Shown: positions 1 through 7,100, counted from the stretch's first letter. The stretch is DNA of 7,717 nucleotides from Deltaproteobacteria bacterium (GCA_019312705.1 JAFDCW010000179.1:1-7717), one strand, 5' to 3'. Made by a program: numbers and translations. The notes: generated by a model from the letters alone, not told the origin.

Positions 1-118
1 CTTGTTCGAAGCGCTCGCGGGTCAGGTGTTCCGCGAGAACGTCGCGGCCTTCCTGACTGAGCGGCCGGAGCGTATCGAAGCATTTGATATCGTTGGCGTT
101 GATGGGGTTCGAAGACAT
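1..118 (-). CDS. Partial N-terminus of a probable cyclic-nucleotide-binding-domain protein
   Basis: This gene reads leftward off the edge of the window, and only its first 39 codons are present. The start is ATG at 118-116. The peptide begins MSSNPINANDIKCFDTLRPL and continues SQEGRDVLAEHLTRERFEQ. A short polar leader, then 'F..L.PLS.EGRDVLAEHLTRERFE', resembles the opening helix and first beta strand of cNMP-binding (Crp/Fnr or PKA regulatory type) domains, where the next residues are usually a Gly and then a 'hhxxGD' segment. The first base of codon 40 is G, which is compatible with that Gly. No clear Shine-Dalgarno sequence precedes the ATG. The domain call rests on 39 residues and is an inference. 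Whether a DNA-binding or other effector domain follows cannot be seen. Confidence 0.5.
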   Translation of the reverse strand, partial: MSSNPINANDIKCFDTLRPLSQEGRDVLAEHLTRERFEQ

Positions 119-139
119 CGAATCAACCGGCGGACGAGA

Positions 140-168
140 AGTATGCTGCCCCCAGGCCGCCTGGTCAC
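140..168 (-). promoter_or_regulatory. Candidate promoter for the left-edge gene, with a palindrome in its spacer
   Basis: Reading the minus strand, GTGACC (168-163) and CATACT (145-140) each match 4 of 6 bases of the sigma-70 -35 and -10 consensus and are separated by 17 bp. The expected transcription start near 133 would leave a leader of about 15 nt before the ATG at 118. The spacer contains a short palindrome, CCAGG-CGG-CCTGG (164-152), which could be an operator. This is consensus matching by eye in GC-rich DNA, so it is only a candidate. Confidence 0.25.
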
Positions 169-198
169 CACTCAGGGAGTCTGGGGGGCCGAGTTTAC

Positions 199-213
199 AC
201 GGCCGGAGGCCGT
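199..213 (-). terminator. Small hairpin just after the permease stop codon; weak terminator candidate
   Basis: A perfect 6-bp stem (ACGGCC and GGCCGT) with a 3-nt loop begins 10 nt downstream of the permease stop codon. On the minus strand it is followed by GTAAACTC rather than a run of T, so it lacks the U-tract of a classical intrinsic terminator. It may slow or protect the 3' end of the permease transcript. A second, looser pairing (149-155 with 181-187, CCCCCAG with CTGGGGG) lies further downstream. Confidence 0.25.
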
Positions 214-222
214 TCGCTCGCA

Positions 223-1512
223 TTACGCACGAACGAGGCGCCACGTGACGAGGCCGGTGCCGATGGTCCCGAAGCCGACCAGCGCCACCATCGGCTCCTG
301 CAGGATCGCAAAGGCGACCATCCAGGCCGACAAGGCGATGAACGATAGGGACGTGAAGGGGTGGCCGAACGTCCGGTACGGACGAGGCAGGTCGGGTTCG
401 CGGCGCCGCAGCAGGAAGACGCCGCCGACGGTGAGGGCGGCGAAGAAAGAGAGAGTGAAGCCGATGTAGGTGACCAGGGCATCGAAACTGGCCGTGAGGA
501 CCATGACGATGCTGATGAGTGACTGCAGGACAATGGCGATGATCGGCCCGCCCCCGGCCCGGCGCTGAGCAAGGGCCGCGATGGCGCGGTGGTCTCGGCC
601 CATCGCTTCGTAGACCCGGGGGCCGGTCATCACCAGGGCGCCCACGGTGCTCACCAGGCCGAGGGCGATCACCGCGGCGAGGGTTCGGCCGGCGCTTTCG
701 CCGAAGAGCGCGATGGCCGCGACGGCACCGACCCCGGCCTCCGCCTCGATGAGTGCCGGCATGTCCGTGGAGGACACGAAGACCAGGTTCAGCCCGAGAT
801 AAAGCAGGCTGACCAGGCCCGTGCCGAGGATGAGGGCCCGGGGAAGGTTCTTCTTCGGGTCGCGAACCTCACCGGCGACGTAGGCCGCCGCGTTCCATCC
901 GCTGTAGGAAAACGATACGAAGATGAGGCCGACGGCAAAGGCCGGGGAGGCGATGGCCGTCGCGAATTCGACCTGCCCCTCGGCCTCGATGAGACCAAGG
1001 TCTCCGGCGACGAGCCCCGCCCCGACGAAAAGCACGACGAGGAGAATCTTCGCCGCCGTGAAGGCGTTCTGGAAACCACCGCCGACCCCGACCTCGAAGG
1101 CGTGCACGGCGGAGGTCGTGATGATCAGGCCGAGGGCCAGGATCGTCGGCGGGACGACCTCGCCGCCGAGGGCGATGTTCGAATACTGGGCGAAGGCGAT
1201 GGCCGACGCCGCCGTCGGCGCCGAGAAGCCGACCACCATCGACGTGAAGCCCGACGCGAAGCCGATGGACGGGTGATAGATTCGCGACAGGAGCTGGTAC
1301 TCACCGCCGTTGTGAGGCAGCGCCGCCACGAGCTCGGCGTAGGCGAGGGCGCCGAAGAGGGCCACCACACCGCCGACTCCCCAAGCGAAGAGCATCGCGG
1401 TAACGGAGCCGATGTCTCGGAGCAGATAGCCCGTCGTCGTGAAGACGCCGGTGCCCACCATCGACGCCACCACGAGCAGCATCGTCGTCGGCAGGCCGAG
1501 GCGCCGATCCAC
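223..1512 (-). CDS. APC-superfamily amino acid permease
   Basis: An integral inner-membrane amino acid transporter, 429 residues from the chosen start, the usual size for a 12-helix APC protein. From this start the family marks are: the unwound TM1 motif GTGVF (residues 20-24), the P-x-NGGEY segment (about 66-72) after TM2, and a GW...YVAGE..DPKKNLPRA segment (about 205-226). Near the C-terminus is LRRREPDLPRPYR, also typical of amino acid permeases. I placed the start at GTG 1512-1510, directly before RRLGL and TM1. An open frame continues upstream to TTG 1590, but those 26 codons are rich in AT-ending codons unlike the gene and overlap the inverted repeat, so they are probably noncoding. 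GTG 1551 is another option. The stop is TAA. The gene lies just downstream of yhaN on the same strand. Substrate and direction (uptake or exchange) cannot be read from the sequence. Confidence 0.9.
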   Translation of the reverse strand: MDRRLGLPTTMLLVVASMVGTGVFTTTGYLLRDIGSVTAMLFAWGVGGVVALFGALAYAELVAALPHNGGEYQLLSRIYHPSIGFASGFTSMVVGFSAPTAASAIAFAQYSNIALGGEVVPPTILALGLIITTSAVHAFEVGVGGGFQNAFTAAKILLVVLFVGAGLVAGDLGLIEAEGQVEFATAIASPAFAVGLIFVSFSYSGWNAAAYVAGEVRDPKKNLPRALILGTGLVSLLYLGLNLVFVSSTDMPALIEAEAGVGAVAAIALFGESAGRTLAAVIALGLVSTVGALVMTGPRVYEAMGRDHRAIAALAQRRAGGGPIIAIVLQSLISIVMVLTASFDALVTYIGFTLSFFAALTVGGVFLLRRREPDLPRPYRTFGHPFTSLSFIALSAWMVAFAILQEPMVALVGFGTIGTGLVTWRLVRA

Positions 1513-1560
1513 TGCACCCGTCGTGCTATCTGCGTCGCCCCCTACACCCACCAGGGGGAC

Positions 1561-1590
1561 CGTATAAGCTTTCTTACTTCTGCGGAGCAA
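1561..1590 (-). promoter_or_regulatory. Candidate promoter for the permease gene
   Basis: On the minus strand, TTGCTC (1590-1585) and TATACG (1566-1561) are 18 bp apart and match the sigma-70 -35 and -10 consensus at 3 and 4 of 6 positions. The expected start of transcription, near 1554, would give a leader of about 40 nt before GTG 1512. The site lies in a locally AT-rich patch that contrasts sharply with the rest of the window, and the second arm of a 13-nt inverted repeat fills the spacer. If real, it lets the permease be transcribed separately from yhaO-yhaN. Confidence 0.3.
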
Positions 1591-1603
1591 AAGTAGGAAA
1601 GCT
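1567..1603. repeat. 13-nt inverted repeat between yhaN and the permease; possible operator or RNA hairpin
   Basis: The arms AGCTTTCTTACTT (1567-1579) and AAGTAGGAAAGCT (1591-1603) are reverse complements at 12 of 13 positions. The single exception, 1574 against 1596, is a T-G pair on the plus strand and an A-C mismatch on the minus strand. The 11-nt loop is 1580-1590. The outer edge of the right arm touches the yhaN stop codon (TGA 1605-1603). No T-run follows on either strand, so it does not look like an intrinsic terminator. Its overlap with the candidate permease promoter fits a binding site for a dimeric regulator, though an RNA hairpin protecting the yhaN message end is also possible. 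Confidence 0.6.
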
Positions 1604-4600
1604 CATCCCGTCCCCAAGACCGTCACGCCGAGGCGCTCGTCCGGCACGGCCTCCCGGGCCAGTTCGACGAGCCTCTGGTGGTGGGTGAAGAAGAGGACCT
1701 GAAAGGACGAGGAGACCTCGCCGAGGACTTCGAGGGCGGCCCGAGCGCGGTCGTCGTCGAAATGCACCAGGCAATCGTCGAGGATGAGCGGGAGCGGCTG
1801 GTTGTGCTCGGCGAAGCGCAGGAGACTCGCGAGGCGCAGGGCGAGGTAGAGTTGGTCCTTGGTGCCGTCGGAGAGCCCATCGATGCCGACCACTTCGCCG
1901 CCTTTGCGTACGCATTCGAGGACCGGGTTGTCCTTGGCATCGAAGCCCACCTGGAGCGCCTGGTAGCGTCCCAGGGTGAGGCGCGGGAAGAACTCGTTGG
2001 CCGTCTTGAGAATCGGAGCCTGGTTGTCGTCCCGGTAGCGTTCGATCTCGGCGCGGAGGACCTTCCAAGCCAGGCGCAGCCTCACGTACCGATGCGCCGC
2101 GTCTCGAACCTCGGCGAGGGCTGCCGCTGCGTCGGACGCGGCCTCGGCGGCGCTCGTGCCCCCCTGGCGTGAGGCTGCGGCATTTTCGACATTCGTGACG
2201 TCCTGGGCGGCGCGCGTCACAGCATCGTCGAGGTCCTGCAGTTCACGGTCGATCTCCGCGCGTCGGTCCTTGACGTCGTCGAGGTCGAGGCCACCGGTCT
2301 GAGATTCGAGCTCCGAGGCGGTGTGGCCCTCTCCGGCATCGAGCAGTTCGCCCTTCATCTCGGCGATGACCTCGTCCTTCGCGTGGGCCTCGACGATTCG
2401 GTCTTCGATGGCCATCAACGCGGGCGCGTCTTCGGCACCGGCCATTGCGCAGAGGTCCGAGATGGCTCGCTCGGCTTCGCGGACCCGCTTCTCGACCTCC
2501 GCCATGCGCGCTCGCCGGCCGACGAGGTCGGCTTCGACCTCCCGCCGATCCTCGCGGTTCTTGTGAGCCGCCCGGATTCGGTCCAAGAGCGTCGCCGCCC
2601 GCGCGGAGAGCTCCTGACTGCCGAGGTCCGGGGCGTGGTCGCGTATCAGGTCCTCGATGCTGGCTTCGAACTGCTGGGCGTCGAGCCCAATCTTCTCGAT
2701 GCGTTCCGACGCCCTTTCGGCGGCGTCGACGGAACGTTCGAGGTTGCCCAACTCGTCCAGGAGAGCTCGCGCTTCCTCGGGGGAGGCGCTCGGGCCGAGG
2801 CCGAGGGTACTCACCCGCTCCGCCCATATCGATTGCCACCCGGCGAGATCGTCCTCGCGCTCTCGCAGTACGCGCTCGCGCTCCGTCACCGCGCGCTTCG
2901 TCTGGCTCGTCAGCTCGCGGCGGGTATTCTGGTCGGCTTTCCGAGTTCTCGCTGCCTCGACCAACGCGTCCGCCCGTTCCACCAGTTCTCGGAGGGGCAC
3001 GCCGTCGTCGACCGGACTGCCCCCATCGACCAGAGCGCGGCGGAGTTCGTGGGCCATTTCTTCGCTACGCGCACGAAGCGCGGCGTTGGCCGCGCGCCTT
3101 TCCTCGGCTTTCGTTTGAGCGGCACACACCTCGCTGTGGCGGGCGAGCCATCCAGGCATCTCTACGGCGCCGGCAGTCTCGATACCGAGGGCGGCCCATC
3201 GTCCGACGACGTCGGCCCGGTGGTCGTGAACCGTCCGGGCGGTTTCCGTGACCGCTTCGCTCGCTTCGTCGAGGGTTCGCTGGGTCGTCTCTCGGTGCGC
3301 GAGGAGCGCTGCGTGCTTGGCCACTCGGGTGGCCTCCCGGCGTAGCCGGTCCGCCGTTCCGTCGGCTCGTTCGACGGCTCCTTCATAGCCATTCGGGTCT
3401 GCGGCACCGAGGCCGAGGCTCGCTTCGCCTCGCCGGTCCTCTTCGCGGGGCTCGGTCTGTCCGTCGAGCTGTCGCCGAATCACACCCCACAACCGCTGCC
3501 GCTCTCGGCGCTGATCGTCGAGCTGGCTTTCGGTCGGCACGTCTCCTTCGAGGCCGTCGGCGGCGAGGGTCTCCTGCACTCGGCGGAGTTCGCGGAGGCC
3601 GTCCCCCTGGGCGGCCTTCGCCGCGTCGAGGGTTCGCGCGAGTTCACGCGCCGTCTCGGCGTCCCGCTGTGCCGCCGCGGCCTCGGGCACCGGCAGGCTG
3701 GCTGCGCGACGGGCGTCGCCGGTGAACCCCGGGAGCGAGCCGGCGAGCCTCTCCGCCGCGGCGACCAGCGCCTCGAGTTCGGCCTCTCCTTCGGCCAGGC
3801 GCACACCGGCCTCGGCCCCGGCCCGTGCTCCCTTGACGGCGCTTGCGAGCGTCACCGGGTCCACGCTGTCGGCCTCCTGGTCCTCGGTACCTTCGAGGGC
3901 TTCGAGGCGCCCTCTTTCGCGATTCAGCTCGGTCTGGGCGTCGGCGACCCGGGAGGCCAACCCGCCATGGCGATCTGCCGCCTCGTTGATAGCGGCGCGA
4001 TCCACCGTCCGGGGGATCAACGTGCGCGCCGTTTCAACCGGTGTCTCTGGCGAGACTCGGGCGAGGTGCCGCTCCGCTTCACGAAGAGCGCCGTCGCGTT
4101 CGGCCTCCCGCTTCGGCAGATCACGGTGGGCTGACCGGTGACTACCGAGGCGGTCCCGGAGTTCGTCGAGGGTCTGCTCATGCACGTCCGCCAGGGGGCC
4201 GGCCTCCGGAATCTCGCGGCCCTCGTCCTCGAGTTCCGCGACATCGTCCCGGAGCTGATCGAGCTTTGCGTTCCCCTCGCGGATGGCCCGCGTGGCGGCT
4301 TCACGCCTGGTGCTCGTATCGGCTGGGATCCGGGGGACCTCCCCGATCTCCGAGCGTTGGGCCGAAAGAGCGGAGAGCTTCCGCAAGAGGGGCATCACCA
4401 GGATGGCACGGACCACCTGGCTGCTTTCGCGGCGCAGAGCCCGCCGTTGATCTTGGTGTTTCTCGAGGGTGGCCCGGGCGTTTTTCAGCTCTGAGGCTTC
4501 CTTGTCGTACTCCGCGCGGGTGAAGCCCGCGCTACGGACGACGGCCAGGGCGTCTTTGTGGCTCTTCATGGCCCGACTGAGCACCGCGTTTTTGGCGCGC

Positions 4601-5133
4601 GGCGCGTAGAGAGCCCGGGCATCGCTGTCGAGTTTCGTGATCGCCTCGTGAATACCGCTGCCCAGACTCGCTCCGTAGAGGCTCTCCCCGAGGTCTCCTC
4701 CGCTCGACAGGAGCTCTGCCCCACCTTGGCGTAGCGTCTCGTGGTCGAGGCCAAACATGCGGCCGAACTGTTCGGCCCCGAGGCCCCCAAGCAGCCGCCG
4801 CAGGGCCGCGTCGTCTATCGCCTCGCCATCTGGGCCGAGGAGGGTGTTCTTGTTGCCCTTCCTACGCACCACCTCGAGAACTTCGCCGTCTTCGCCTTCT
4901 TCGCCGACGAGGCGCGCGCCAATACGCAAACTGCTCATCTTGGTGTGCAGGTGAGCGTCTTTGGTCCGGGTGTCGATTCCGAAGAAGAGACCCGAGAGGG
5001 CACGGAGGGTGGTGCTCTTGCCCGCCTCGTTGGGCCCATAGACGATCTCGAGGCGCGGCCCCGACGGAGCGAAATCGAGCTGGGTGTCGGTGAACGGCCC
5101 GAAGGCCAGGAGTCGCAGCTCGGCGATCCTCAC
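1603..5133 (-). CDS. yhaN: YhaN-type SMC/Rad50-like ATPase, partner of the adjacent nuclease
   Basis: A 1176-residue ATPase of the Rad50/SbcC class, in the YhaN branch, expected to bind DNA and drive conformational changes in the partner YhaO/SbcD nuclease. The N-terminal half-site has Walker A GPNEAGKST (33-41). Two segments typical of YhaN follow: FGRMFGLDHETLRQGG (123-138) and GDLGESLYGASLGSG (146-160). A long Glu/Arg/Ala-rich central part (about 170-1020) looks like antiparallel coiled coil. The C-terminal half-site has the ABC signature LSDGTKDQLYLALRLA (from 1087), Walker B LPLILDD (acidic pair 1119-1120) and the H-loop FFTHH (His 1151-1152). Only four scattered cysteines occur and there is no CxxC, so the Rad50/SbcC zinc hook is absent, as usual for YhaN. 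The start is GTG 5133-5131, overlapping the yhaO stop by 4 nt (GTGA), which implies translational coupling. The reading frame is intact. Generic annotation may call it SbcC. Confidence 0.92.
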   Translation of the reverse strand: MRIAELRLLAFGPFTDTQLDFAPSGPRLEIVYGPNEAGKSTTLRALSGLFFGIDTRTKDAHLHTKMSSLRIGARLVGEEGEDGEVLEVVRRKGNKNTLLGPDGEAIDDAALRRLLGGLGAEQFGRMFGLDHETLRQGGAELLSSGGDLGESLYGASLGSGIHEAITKLDSDARALYAPRAKNAVLSRAMKSHKDALAVVRSAGFTRAEYDKEASELKNARATLEKHQDQRRALRRESSQVVRAILVMPLLRKLSALSAQRSEIGEVPRIPADTSTRREAATRAIREGNAKLDQLRDDVAELEDEGREIPEAGPLADVHEQTLDELRDRLGSHRSAHRDLPKREAERDGALREAERHLARVSPETPVETARTLIPRTVDRAAINEAADRHGGLASRVADAQTELNRERGRLEALEGTEDQEADSVDPVTLASAVKGARAGAEAGVRLAEGEAELEALVAAAERLAGSLPGFTGDARRAASLPVPEAAAAQRDAETARELARTLDAAKAAQGDGLRELRRVQETLAADGLEGDVPTESQLDDQRRERQRLWGVIRRQLDGQTEPREEDRRGEASLGLGAADPNGYEGAVERADGTADRLRREATRVAKHAALLAHRETTQRTLDEASEAVTETARTVHDHRADVVGRWAALGIETAGAVEMPGWLARHSEVCAAQTKAEERRAANAALRARSEEMAHELRRALVDGGSPVDDGVPLRELVERADALVEAARTRKADQNTRRELTSQTKRAVTERERVLREREDDLAGWQSIWAERVSTLGLGPSASPEEARALLDELGNLERSVDAAERASERIEKIGLDAQQFEASIEDLIRDHAPDLGSQELSARAATLLDRIRAAHKNREDRREVEADLVGRRARMAEVEKRVREAERAISDLCAMAGAEDAPALMAIEDRIVEAHAKDEVIAEMKGELLDAGEGHTASELESQTGGLDLDDVKDRRAEIDRELQDLDDAVTRAAQDVTNVENAAASRQGGTSAAEAASDAAAALAEVRDAAHRYVRLRLAWKVLRAEIERYRDDNQAPILKTANEFFPRLTLGRYQALQVGFDAKDNPVLECVRKGGEVVGIDGLSDGTKDQLYLALRLASLLRFAEHNQPLPLILDDCLVHFDDDRARAALEVLGEVSSSFQVLFFTHHQRLVELAREAVPDERLGVTVLGTG

Positions 5134-6407
5134 GGCTCGTCGCTCTCGCCCGCGAGCAACCGCGGAATCAAGAGTTGGGTCACGTCTTCGAGGGCGCCTT
5201 TGAGGTAGCCCGGGTCGTCGAGACGAATTCCGTCGAGGCCTTCACGGGCCTCGGGGGGGAGTTTCATCATTTCCTCCCGGAGGTCTTCGGCGTGGGCTGC
5301 GAGGGCCTCGGGGTCTGCTTGGAGTTCCCCGAGGCGACGAAATAGCGCGCCCAGAGCGTCGTCCTGAGTCGCCAGCCCTTCGAGATCCACGGGCCCCGTC
5401 GTTTTTAGGAGTACCTTTTCGACCCAGCAGTCCTCGACGTCTGTGCCAATCACTCGCAGCTCGTGCAGCCAACGCTCAGCCTCGGAATGAAGGGCGTCGT
5501 GGGCGCCGGATTGGCCTTCGATGGTCACGCGCGCACAGACCGAGCGCGGGGTCCCGTCCTGGCAAGCCTCGAGGGTTGCGGCCTCGAGGGCGCCTCGGGC
5601 CGCCTCGAGCACATCGTCCGGGTGCGGGCAGGCGCTGGCATCGACGGTGACCTGGGCCCATCGCACCACATCGAGGGGTCGATGGCTGACGTCCGTGACC
5701 TCGAGGCGCTCTCTGTCGACGGTGATCACCGTCGCTCCCTTGGCGCCGGTTTCCCGGGCGTGGCGCCCCTGAAGGTTTCCCGGGTAGACGATGTACGGGT
5801 TCCGCCGGATGACCTCCCGTCGGTGCACGTGGCCGAGGGCCCAATAGTCGTAGCCCTTGCTGGTCAGCACCGCCGTGCTCGTGGGTGCGTAAGGGGCATG
5901 GCCCGGTCGCCCGTCGAGGGAGGTGTGCAGGAGGCCGATGTTCAGGAGGCCGGCGACGGCGTCGGGGAAGCCCCGGGCGAGGTCTTCATCGACGACGCGC
6001 TGGGCAAAACCCTGCCCGTGCACCGCCAGTCCGAGCACGTCGTCGGTGATCGTCTTGGCGGCGTCCGTCGCGAACTCCTTCACGTTGTCCGGTAGCTTGA
6101 GCCTACGCCCCATCTTGTTGGCGGCGTCGTGGTTGCCCTGGACCGAAAAGACCGTCACCCCGGCGTCCCGGAGCCGCGTCATCTCACTCACGAAGAAGAT
6201 GCCCGTGGAGTAGTCCTTCCAGCCCCCGTCGAAGATGTCACCGGCGAGCAGCAGCGCCGCGGCGCCCTCGTCGATGCAGAGGTCGACGAGGTTGACTAGG
6301 GCGGCCCGGGTGGCCCCGCGGATGCGGTCTGCCGGCGCGTGGGCGTACTTGGTCAGACCCTGAAGCGGGCTGTCGATGTGCAGGTCTGCGGCGTGGACGA
6401 GTTTCAC
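5130..6407 (-). CDS. yhaO: YhaO/SbcD-type DNA repair exonuclease (Mre11-like metallophosphoesterase)
   Basis: A 425-residue calcineurin-like phosphoesterase, predicted to be a Mn-dependent nuclease that trims or opens DNA ends together with the YhaN ATPase. All metal-binding motifs of the Mre11 family are present: DLHIDSPL (Asp8, His10), GDIFD (56-60), GNHD (91-94), LLHTSLDG (His161) and GHVH (192-195). DSPLQGL after motif I and YPGNLQGRHARETGAKG (208-224) are characteristic of the YhaO subgroup. The C-terminal 190 or so residues are less conserved and probably form the capping and ATPase-binding region. I chose GTG 6407-6405 because it starts exactly at the conserved KLVHAADLH strand and has a GGGGGG tract (6423-6418) as a ribosome binding site. 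An open frame reaches ATG 6473, but it would add 22 residues without family resemblance. It is the first gene of the yhaO-yhaN unit and divergent from the L,D-transpeptidase gene. Confidence 0.92.
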   Translation of the reverse strand: MKLVHAADLHIDSPLQGLTKYAHAPADRIRGATRAALVNLVDLCIDEGAAALLLAGDIFDGGWKDYSTGIFFVSEMTRLRDAGVTVFSVQGNHDAANKMGRRLKLPDNVKEFATDAAKTITDDVLGLAVHGQGFAQRVVDEDLARGFPDAVAGLLNIGLLHTSLDGRPGHAPYAPTSTAVLTSKGYDYWALGHVHRREVIRRNPYIVYPGNLQGRHARETGAKGATVITVDRERLEVTDVSHRPLDVVRWAQVTVDASACPHPDDVLEAARGALEAATLEACQDGTPRSVCARVTIEGQSGAHDALHSEAERWLHELRVIGTDVEDCWVEKVLLKTTGPVDLEGLATQDDALGALFRRLGELQADPEALAAHAEDLREEMMKLPPEAREGLDGIRLDDPGYLKGALEDVTQLLIPRLLAGESDEP

Positions 6408-6533
6408 GGGTTTCGTGCCCCCCGGGGCGACGAGGGAGACGCACGATAGCAGCCTGAACTGACAGCCGGCCACGAGCTTTCGCGATCAACATCCTTCGGG
6501 AATGCCCCGCCGTCCGAGGGCGTTTCTTGGGCC
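6408..6533. promoter_or_regulatory. Divergent intergenic region with promoters for yhaO and the L,D-transpeptidase gene
   Basis: These 126 bp separate two divergently transcribed genes and must hold both promoters. For yhaO, a possible extended -10, TGC-TATCGT, lies on the minus strand (hexamer 6448-6443), but no good -35 stands 17 bp upstream. For the plus-strand gene, CTGACA (6459-6464) matches 5 of 6 bases of the -35 consensus, but the bases 17 to 19 bp downstream match the -10 poorly. The plus-strand GAGGG at 6516-6520, 13 nt before ATG 6534, is a possible, somewhat distant ribosome binding site. No SOS (LexA) box of the E. coli or Bacillus type was seen. Confidence 0.4.
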
Positions 6534-7100
6534 ATGGGCCCCCACGGTCTTCGAACGGCGTCGCGCGTTGCGCTCTTCGTCACCGCGCTGCTCGGAGCAT
6601 CGGCCTTCGCCTGCTCAATCGGAGCATCGCCCCCAGGGGCTGGCGCCCTGCCGACCGGGGCACGGATCGATCGCCTGGTGGTCTACAAGGACGCGGGCCG
6701 AATGGAGGCCTACGACGGCGAGCATCTGCTACGCACGTACGACATCGCGGTCGGGGCCGGGGGCGCCGGGGACAAGCAGTACGAAGGCGATGGGCGCACC
6801 CCCGAGGGCACGTACCGCATCGACTCGCGCCATCGGAGCCGCGCCTACCATCGCTTCCTGCACGTGAGCTACCCCAATCGCGAAGACCGCCGCCACTACC
6901 GGGCCGCCCGCGCCGCCGGCGAGGTCCCCGAGGGACGCGGAATCGGCTCGGCCATCGGAGTGCACGGAACCCCCGAGGGCTTCGCGGGCCTTCGGGCCCT
7001 GTTCAATTGGACCGCGGGATGCATCGCCGTGACCAACGACGAAGCAGAAGAACTCTACCGCGCCGTCGAGGACGACGCCGTGATCGAGATTCGTCCCTGA
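6534..7100 (+). CDS. Exported L,D-transpeptidase-fold (YkuD) protein
   Basis: A 188-residue protein with the YkuD catalytic core, which makes or breaks bonds at meso-diaminopimelate in peptidoglycan or attaches proteins to it. The N-terminus (MGPHGLRTASR, then a hydrophobic stretch to about residue 26) is a signal peptide. The end, SAFAC (Cys27), can be read as a signal peptidase I site (AFA) or as a poor lipobox. The domain runs from about residue 44. GDGRTPEGTYRI (85-96) is the usual lead-in, IGVHG supplies His144, and WTAGCIAVTN holds the catalytic Cys163, with Gly162 before it. The long insert (99-140) with LHVSYPN resembles the YafK/DpaA-like group, so cleavage of a lipoprotein-peptidoglycan link is as possible as transpeptidation. 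No LysM or other peptidoglycan-binding domain is present. The gene is convergent with the lipoprotein gene, with a 33-bp gap. Confidence 0.88.
   Translation: MGPHGLRTASRVALFVTALLGASAFACSIGASPPGAGALPTGARIDRLVVYKDAGRMEAYDGEHLLRTYDIAVGAGGAGDKQYEGDGRTPEGTYRIDSRHRSRAYHRFLHVSYPNREDRRHYRAARAAGEVPEGRGIGSAIGVHGTPEGFAGLRALFNWTAGCIAVTNDEAEELYRAVEDDAVIEIRP

Noticed and set aside
2..469. Plus-strand open frame across the left edge and the permease 3' end
   Set aside because: It runs through the antisense of the left-edge gene, an intergenic region with palindromes, and the permease end. The peptide is of low complexity and Arg-rich.
589..1596. Long plus-strand open frame (335 codons) opposite the permease gene
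   Set aside because: It is antisense to a clear APC permease, and its product is dominated by Arg, Asp, Glu, Gly and His runs, as expected from the reverse complement of GC-rich codons. No domain is recognisable.
1567..1603. Intrinsic terminator reading of the inverted repeat after yhaN
   Set aside because: Neither strand has a T-run after the second arm, and the stem is AT-rich rather than GC-rich at its base. A regulatory site or protective hairpin fits better.
2323..3345. Long plus-strand open frame (340 codons) opposite yhaN
   Set aside because: It lies wholly within the antisense of an intact, motif-complete ATPase gene. Low-stop antisense frames are common in GC-rich coding DNA, and it has no recognisable domain.
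1603..5133. Zinc hook (CxxC) in the ATPase coiled coil, as in SbcC/Rad50
   Set aside because: I read the whole protein for paired cysteines and found only four isolated ones, two of them near the C-terminal ATPase motifs.
5463..6095. Plus-strand open frame (210 codons) opposite yhaO
   Set aside because: It is antisense to a nuclease gene with all five phosphoesterase motifs and has no family resemblance of its own.
6408..6473. Upstream start (ATG 6473) for the nuclease gene
   Set aside because: It adds 22 residues that do not resemble the family, whereas GTG 6407 begins exactly at the conserved first strand and has a G-rich ribosome binding tract.
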